17,751 nucleotides of DNA from the NCBI GenBank assembly GCA_050049805.1, contig JASFVN010000061.1:1-17751 (forward strand), in the 5' to 3' direction. Shown here one piece after another: positions 14,496-17,751 of this stretch (within the stretch, counting starts at the first letter, position 1; each line of letters opens with the position of its first letter). The translations under genes and the position numbers were made by a program. A model generated the notes under the pieces. It saw only the letters and a list, made by a program, of their open reading frames with translations. It searched no databases and was not told the origin of the DNA. This DNA comes from JABDNZ01 sp050049805 (lineage in GTDB: Bacteria > Gemmatimonadota > Gemmatimonadetes > Longimicrobiales > Gaopeijiaceae).

Positions 14496-14752
14496 CTGTA
14501 ACGCCCGTATCTGGACTCCTCCCCCTTGTTTGGCCTTTGGGGCCGTTGACGATAGTCGTGGCACGGTGTTGCGGGTTGGGGCAGGAGTCCATCCCATCCG
14601 TTCAAGCTCGCGCCTCGGATAAGAATCGAACCCTGATGGCCTGACGGGGAACACCGACGCGGCCCTCCAGGATCTCGCCGGGGATTGGAGGATGGGTTCT
14701 CCTGGTCATCTAGATCCCAGGCTCCGATCTTGAACCGAATGGTTCGTTATGG
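14496..14752 (+). other. attC-c, attC-like site containing a short IS remnant
   Basis: The left end is CTGTAAC (14496-14502) and the right end GTTATGG (14746-14752). Removing the 91-bp IS remnant and one GT leaves about 164 bp, matching attC-b without its insertion (about 166 bp). The right end shares TCCGATCTTGAACCGAATGG with attC-a. It separates the TPR gene from the lipoprotein-like hydrolase; the flanking bases of the 14439-14780 gap hold no gene I can support. Confidence 0.65.
14509..14599. mobile_element. 91-bp remnant of the IS1111-type element
   Basis: Flanked by GT at 14507-14508 and 14600-14601, at the same position in its attC as the element in attC-b. It has the left terminus (ATCTGGACTCCT) joined directly to the sequence that lies upstream of the transposase in the complete copy (CCCCCTTGTTTGGCCTTTGG onwards, 10024-10093) and keeps the right terminus AGGAGTCCATCCCA. 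The join falls in the GGACTCCT direct repeat, so loss by recombination between 8979-type and 10016-type repeats is the simplest origin. Transposase and candidate bridge RNA are both absent. Confidence 0.75.
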
Positions 14753-14780
14753 GACACCGCTGGGGAAGGAGTGGATTGAA

Positions 14781-15929
14781 ATGCTGAATGGGGCTCGGAG
14801 AAGCGGAGTCTCGTCGATGATGCGGATGACGATCTCGGCTACAATGCTGACCTTGACCGTGTCCTGCAACCGCTCGCCGCCCCCGCTTGAGCATGCCAGC
14901 TTGGACTTCACCACCACCGTCGAGGGTCAGGAGGTTGTTCTTACATACGAAGGCACGCACGCCGTGATGCAGGACGAGGACCCAGACATTCGGCTTCTTG
15001 TACTCGTGCACCACGACGGCAGGCTGAACTCGGTGAGCTCGTTCAACTACGTGATGGCCGCCCTGGATTCCGCTGCCGCCGACCGGCCTGAACTGCGTCT
15101 CCGAGAGACGACTATGGTCATCTCTCCCGGGATGATCCACGAGTGGCACCTGATCGAGAACCCGGAGCGCTACGCCGAGGGCTATTACCCGTGGTGGGAC
15201 GGTGGGTGGCGAGGGGGATCCTACTCTGTGACTCTCCCCAGTGTCAGCAATTTCGAGCTAATTGATGCACTCATTCTCCACGTGGCCGACCGGTTCCAGA
15301 ACCTTCGGGCCGTCGTGCAGGTCGGTCATTCCGCCGGTGGGCAGTTGGTCAGCCGCTACGCCGTCGGCACTATGGTCCATGACCAGCTCCGGGAGCGGGG
15401 GATCTACATGCGCTCCATCATCGCAAACCCGTCGTCTTTCCTGTACTTAGACCAGCAGCGTCCTAACCTGGCTTCGGATAGTGGGTTCATTGGCTACTAC
15501 GCCGATGTCCCTGTGGTGGAGGAGGAGTCGTGTACCGCCTTCAACCAGTACCCGTACGGCATGGACGGCCTTGCGCCTTATATGAGGCGCCGTCCAACAA
15601 CAGACATGTTGGCTGCATTCCGGAGACGTGACATCTGGATCCTCAACGGCATGCTGGACAACCAGGTCAGTCCTGACATGGACCCTACCTGCCCGGCAGC
15701 GCTTCAAGGCCGCCACCGACTTGAGCGTGGTCGCCGTTATTACGAATATCTGGGCCACTTCTTCGGACAGGACGTCTATGACTCCAAATTCATCGGGTTA
15801 GTACCTGGGGTCGGGCATGACGGCAGGGGTTTGTATACCTCGGACCAGGGCAAGGCCATCATCTTCATCGACGCCGATAGTGCGGCTGCGGCGTTGAGTG
15901 ATGTGTCCGGCCTCGACCCTGGGCGCTAG
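14781..15929 (+). CDS. Lipoprotein-like alpha/beta-hydrolase
   Basis: A 382-residue protein. I chose ATG 14781 (AAGGAG nine bases upstream) over the frame start at 14685, which lies inside attC-c. The N-terminus is basic (NGARRSGVSSMMRM), then hydrophobic TISATMLTLTVS and C29, a plausible although imperfect lipobox, so it may be lipid-anchored in the envelope. The fold is shown by LLVLVHHDGRLNSVSSFN (oxyanion region), the nucleophile elbow VVQVGHSAGGQLVSRYA with S184, an acid candidate D293 in WILNGMLDNQVSPD and H346 in VPGVGHDGRGLY. GHSAGG is typical of carboxylesterases and related feruloyl- or PHB-depolymerase-like enzymes. It is not closely similar to the hydrolase at 6531. It is alone between attC-c and attC-8. 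Confidence 0.83.
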   Translation: MLNGARRSGVSSMMRMTISATMLTLTVSCNRSPPPLEHASLDFTTTVEGQEVVLTYEGTHAVMQDEDPDIRLLVLVHHDGRLNSVSSFNYVMAALDSAAADRPELRLRETTMVISPGMIHEWHLIENPERYAEGYYPWWDGGWRGGSYSVTLPSVSNFELIDALILHVADRFQNLRAVVQVGHSAGGQLVSRYAVGTMVHDQLRERGIYMRSIIANPSSFLYLDQQRPNLASDSGFIGYYADVPVVEEESCTAFNQYPYGMDGLAPYMRRRPTTDMLAAFRRRDIWILNGMLDNQVSPDMDPTCPAALQGRHRLERGRRYYEYLGHFFGQDVYDSKFIGLVPGVGHDGRGLYTSDQGKAIIFIDADSAAAALSDVSGLDPGR

Positions 15930-15984
15930 TCAAAGGGAGACCCTTGGATTCCAAACCCCGTTCTAATCTCGGGCAGCTGGCGTC

Positions 15985-16141
15985 CCATAACATTGCGGTT
16001 GCCGGCTGCGGCCGCTGTCGCGGCCTCCGTCCCAAACGGCCGTGCGCAGGCGGAGCTTAGGAGCCAGATTTCAGGAGTGTTTGGAGCTGAGCCTGGGAGC
16101 GGATAGGCTAGGCCATTTCGGCAACAGCTGGGACGTTAGGG
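15985..16141 (+). other. attC-8, attC-like recombination site
   Basis: The left end is CCATAAC (15985-15991) and the right end GTTAGGG (16135-16141), 157 bp. GTTGCCG near the left pairs with CGGCAAC near the right. The left interior GTTGCCGGCTGCGGCCGCTG closely matches attC-5. The rest of the 15930-16256 gap contains an AAGGG/CCCTT mini-hairpin just after the hydrolase stop and the leader of the next gene. Confidence 0.78.
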
Positions 16142-16256
16142 GACATCGTCGGGAGCAGTTTTGTGACGGAGCGTTGGACCGGAGAATAGGAGATAGGACT
16201 CGCAGCCCCCATGGAGTGTTGGGAGTGGTGCGAAGAACTCAGACTTTGAGGGTCCA

Positions 16257-16694
16257 ATGGCAAAACAGCCGAATAGTCAGGCGGGTCGGATGTGGAGGAT
16301 GTTGCGGGCATCTGCTCGCGATCTGATTCTCCTCGTTCTTGGCATACTGATCGCATTCGGTCTGCAAGCATCATGGGACAACCATAAGGAAGGGCGGGAG
16401 GATACCGCCCAGCTGGTCTCCCTTGCAGCGGAATTCGGAGAAGTGATTCAGGTGTTGGAGGCCGAAGAGGCTCACTTGTCGGCGCACGTGGAGGCTACAC
16501 GAGCCCTTATCGAGCTTTTTGGTTCTGAAGCCGTCCCAGATGCCGAAGACCTGCTGGCCGCGACAAGGCCTGCGGTGGGAAGTCGAACGATCCAAGTTCC
16601 AAGCGGGGTCCTCACGCAGTTCTTCGCTGAAAGCACCCTCTCGCGTTACCAGATTAGACGCAATCCGAGGGAAGAGCCTATTGACCAACCTTAG
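16257..16694 (+). pseudogene. DUF6090-like membrane protein, probably truncated at its 3' end
   Basis: The frame encodes 145 residues from ATG 16257 (GAGGG four bases upstream). Residues about 17-36 (ASARDLILLVLGILIAFGLQ) form one membrane helix followed by ASWDNHKEGRED, the pattern of DUF6090-type proteins. A periplasmic helical region follows (QLVSLAAEFGEVIQVLEAEE). Relatives I recall are about 220-250 residues long. Here the frame ends with NPREEPIDQP and a TAG exactly where sequence similar to the middle of attC-4 and attC-10 begins. The missing left half of attC-9 and the short protein are therefore explained by one deletion. It may still be translated. Function unknown. Confidence 0.6.
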
Positions 16695-16799
16695 CCAAGG
16701 AGCGAATGGATCGCCTGGGCAGTACCGATGTAGGCGCGCACGGGGGTACCGGGAACGGACGTGTGGTTGGGCCACGTCGGCAACCTCAGAACGTTATCG
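16693..16799 (+). other. attC-9, right half only
   Basis: From about 16693 the sequence follows attC-4 and attC-10 (CGCCTGGGCAGTACCGATGT, ACCGGGAACGG, GGGCCACGTCGGCAACC) to the right core GTTATCG (16793-16799). No TAAC core and no partner for GGGCCACGT exist to the left; the position is occupied by coding sequence. A half site should not fold into a working attC. Confidence 0.7.
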
Positions 16800-16820
16800 G
16801 AAATGCCGAGAACAGGTGGG

Positions 16821-16849
16821 TTGTAGGCCGGACGATACAGATGTATCTT
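16821..16849 (+). promoter_or_regulatory. Weak putative promoter of the right VapBC pair
   Basis: TTGTAG (16821-16826) and TATCTT (16844-16849) are 17 bases apart and end 33 bases before the antitoxin start. Consensus match is modest, and GATAC-AGAT-GTATC across the -10 region could be an operator. Confidence 0.35.
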
Positions 16850-16873
16850 ATGTGTTATACAGACGCACATAAG
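16847..16873 (+). promoter_or_regulatory. Inverted repeat overlapping the antitoxin ribosome binding site
   Basis: CTTATGTG (16847-16854) and CACATAAG (16866-16873) are perfect 8-bp arms with an 11-base loop. The right arm overlaps AAGGAGG (16871-16877), the ribosome binding site of the antitoxin gene. It could be a DNA operator for the antitoxin or an RNA hairpin that limits translation. Confidence 0.5.
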
Positions 16874-16882
16874 GAGGCGGGA

Positions 16883-17122
16883 ATGTCGGAGACGAAGGTG
16901 AGAGGCCGTAGATCGACGGCGACAATTCGTAGGAAGAACCTCAACATTGATCAGGCGAAACTGGATCGAGTGCGGGAACTCCTGGGCGCCGACACAGAGA
17001 CCGATGCCGTGGATCAAGCGCTTTCGGCCCTGCTCCTGCGAGAGGAGTTGATCGCAGGGGTGCGTCGAGTTGCGGGCAGCGGAGGGGTGGAGAACGTATT
17101 CGACGGTGACGTCGAACCGTGA
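16883..17122 (+). CDS. vapB: VapB-type antitoxin
   Basis: A 79-residue protein from ATG 16883, with AAGGAGG six bases upstream; the longer frame from 16706 would start inside attC-9. The segment ATIRRKNLNIDQAKLDRVRE followed by LLGADTETDAVDQALSALL is the strand-helix-helix DNA-binding unit of VapB-like antitoxins. The C-terminal VRRVAGSGGVENVF is the usual toxin-wrapping tail. Its TGA overlaps the toxin GTG start by four bases. Autoregulation through the inverted repeat at 16847-16873 is likely. The pair reads with the array direction, unlike the VapBC pair near the left end, and the two antitoxins are not close relatives. Confidence 0.88.
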   Translation: MSETKVRGRRSTATIRRKNLNIDQAKLDRVRELLGADTETDAVDQALSALLLREELIAGVRRVAGSGGVENVFDGDVEP

Positions 17123-17589
17123 AGAAGTACATATTGGACACGAACCTCTATGTGAGAGCGTTCCGAAGTCAGGAAGGTGCGAAGGAACTCGAGAGCTATT
17201 TCACGGATTTCACGCCGAACACCTACGTCAGTTCGGTTGTCTTTCACGAACTGATTGTCGGAGCGAGTACTCCATCGAAAATCCGACAGATTCGAGAGGA
17301 CCTGCTGGGGCCTTTGACAAGAGCCGGGCGCGTGATAACGCCGAGCCATTCGGCCTGGGACCAGGCTGGGTCCTCGATTGCCGGGATGGCGCGGAAAGAA
17401 AGACGAGAACTCAGGAGTCTTCCGAAGTCTTTGGTCAACGATTTCCTCCTGGCGGCCTCTTGCAGGGAATCTGGGGCAACGCTGGTGACCGACAACACTG
17501 CCGACTTCAAGCTGATCCAGAAATACTTGAAACACGAGCATGTTGCGCCGTGGCCCCCGAGGAATGCACCGAGGGAGCCAAGGGACTAG
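17119..17589 (+). CDS. vapC: PIN-domain ribonuclease toxin (VapC)
   Basis: A 156-residue protein with a GTG start overlapping the antitoxin stop by four bases. All four acidic PIN positions are present: D7 in YILDTNLYVRAF, E44 in VVFHELIVGAS, D108 in VNDFLLAASC and D125/D129 in LVTDNTADF. It should be an Mg2+-dependent RNase whose activity is held in check by the upstream VapB-like protein. It is somewhat longer than the usual 130 residues owing to a tail after KYLKHEHVAPW. The target RNA (tRNA or rRNA in studied VapC proteins) cannot be told from the sequence. Confidence 0.92.
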   Translation: MKKYILDTNLYVRAFRSQEGAKELESYFTDFTPNTYVSSVVFHELIVGASTPSKIRQIREDLLGPLTRAGRVITPSHSAWDQAGSSIAGMARKERRELRSLPKSLVNDFLLAASCRESGATLVTDNTADFKLIQKYLKHEHVAPWPPRNAPREPRD

Positions 17590-17623
17590 GAGTGTCGACC
17601 GACCCTCGAGGGTACGGCACTCC
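17589..17623 (+). terminator. Long hairpin directly after vapC
   Basis: GGAGTG (17589-17594) pairs with CACTCC (17618-17623), and the perfect palindrome ACCCTCGAGGGT (17602-17613) forms the tip. It begins at the vapC stop codon. There is no T run, so it may stabilise the mRNA end or be part of the cassette end rather than a true intrinsic terminator. Confidence 0.4.
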
Positions 17624-17751
17624 CGATAACACACGGGTGCCGCTTCCGCTCGCTGTGCTCGCTGCAGTGACACATGGCCCTGGAGCGCAACTTTCGCCTG
17701 AGCAGTACTGTTGTAGCCAGGCAAGTGAGTGTCGCTGGACGGATGTGTCGT
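17624..17751 (+). other. attC-10, attC-like site cut by the window end
   Basis: The left end is CGATAAC (17624-17630), followed by ACGGGTGCCG and an interior that matches attC-4 (TCGCTGCAGTGACACATGGCC, CGCCTGAGCAGTACTG, GGACGGATGTGT). The right core lies beyond the window. Confidence 0.75.

Larger units (their letters stand above)
624..17751 (+). mobile_element. Integron cassette array without integrase in the window (CALIN-like)
   Basis: Ten sites with TAAC at the left and GTTA at the right, mostly with inverted-repeat inner boxes (for example GCCG/CGGC), separate single genes or operons along the whole window. Right ends include GTTATAT (1822, 6381), GTTACGT (4754), GTTACCA (7833), GTTACAC (10251), GTTACAA (12716), GTTATGG (14746), GTTAGGG (16135) and GTTATCG (16793), which are variants of the integron R' core GTTRRRY. 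Genes usually begin 60-160 bases after a right end, the geometry of gene cassettes. Array direction is inferred from the majority of genes (+). No intI, attI or array promoter is visible. The sites fall into families with strongly similar interiors (a/b/c; 4/9/10; 5/8). Confidence 0.78.

Noticed and set aside
1..17751. CRISPR arrays, tRNA or rRNA genes
   Set aside because: No regularly spaced short repeats and no tRNA- or rRNA-like sequence were seen.

Overview
The window looks like a stretch of chromosomal integron cassette array from a moderately GC-rich environmental bacterium. Ten attC-like sites, each bounded by TAAC and GTTA, sit between consecutive genes or two-gene operons, so almost every gene is alone between two sites. 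No integron integrase (intI) is present, so from this window alone it is a CALIN (cluster of attC sites lacking an integrase) or an internal piece of a longer array. Taxonomy is inference: the TolB-like/TPR protein, TTG starts, the DUF6090-like membrane protein and the small 'GMGVTWAVG' membrane protein recall Gemmatimonadota and related phyla, but nothing here is diagnostic.

Layout, left to right: partial reverse-strand membrane protein (1-378); attC-a (624-809); reverse-strand VapBC-type pair (871-1520); attC-2 (1651-1828); 870-residue secreted protein of unknown function (1931-4543); attC-3 (about 4665-4760); MutS-like ATPase lacking the mismatch-reading domains (4853-6172); attC-4 (6229-6387); secreted alpha/beta hydrolase (6531-7445); attC-5 (7679-7839); reverse-strand XRE/ImmA pair whose ImmA gene has an in-frame TGA (7876-8861); attC-b interrupted by a decayed IS1111-type element (8962-10257); very GC-rich ABC ATPase plus DUF6297-like permease (10409-12489) and a 29-codon ORF; attC-7 (12573-12722); TolB-like/TPR protein (12813-14438); attC-c carrying a 91-bp remnant of the same IS (14496-14752); lipoprotein-like hydrolase (14781-15929); attC-8 (15985-16141); truncated DUF6090-like protein fused to half an attC (16257-16799); VapBC pair (16883-17589); attC-10, cut by the window end (17624-17751).

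The most interesting signal is the IS1111-type element. It lies in attC immediately after TAACGCCCGT. The non-coding DNA downstream of its transposase can fold into two hairpins. One loop carries a 10-nt match to that target. The other carries a 10-nt match to the junction that would form if the element's right and left ends were joined around the core GT. This is the layout expected of a bridge RNA, here directed at integron attC sites. A second attC of the same family (attC-c) holds a deleted copy at the identical position, and a third (attC-a) is an empty comparator.

The cassettes encode stabilising or defensive functions (two PIN toxin-antitoxin pairs, an XRE/ImmA pair), transport, envelope and secreted enzymes, and a DNA-binding-type ATPase. 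They do not form one pathway; their common property is mobility.
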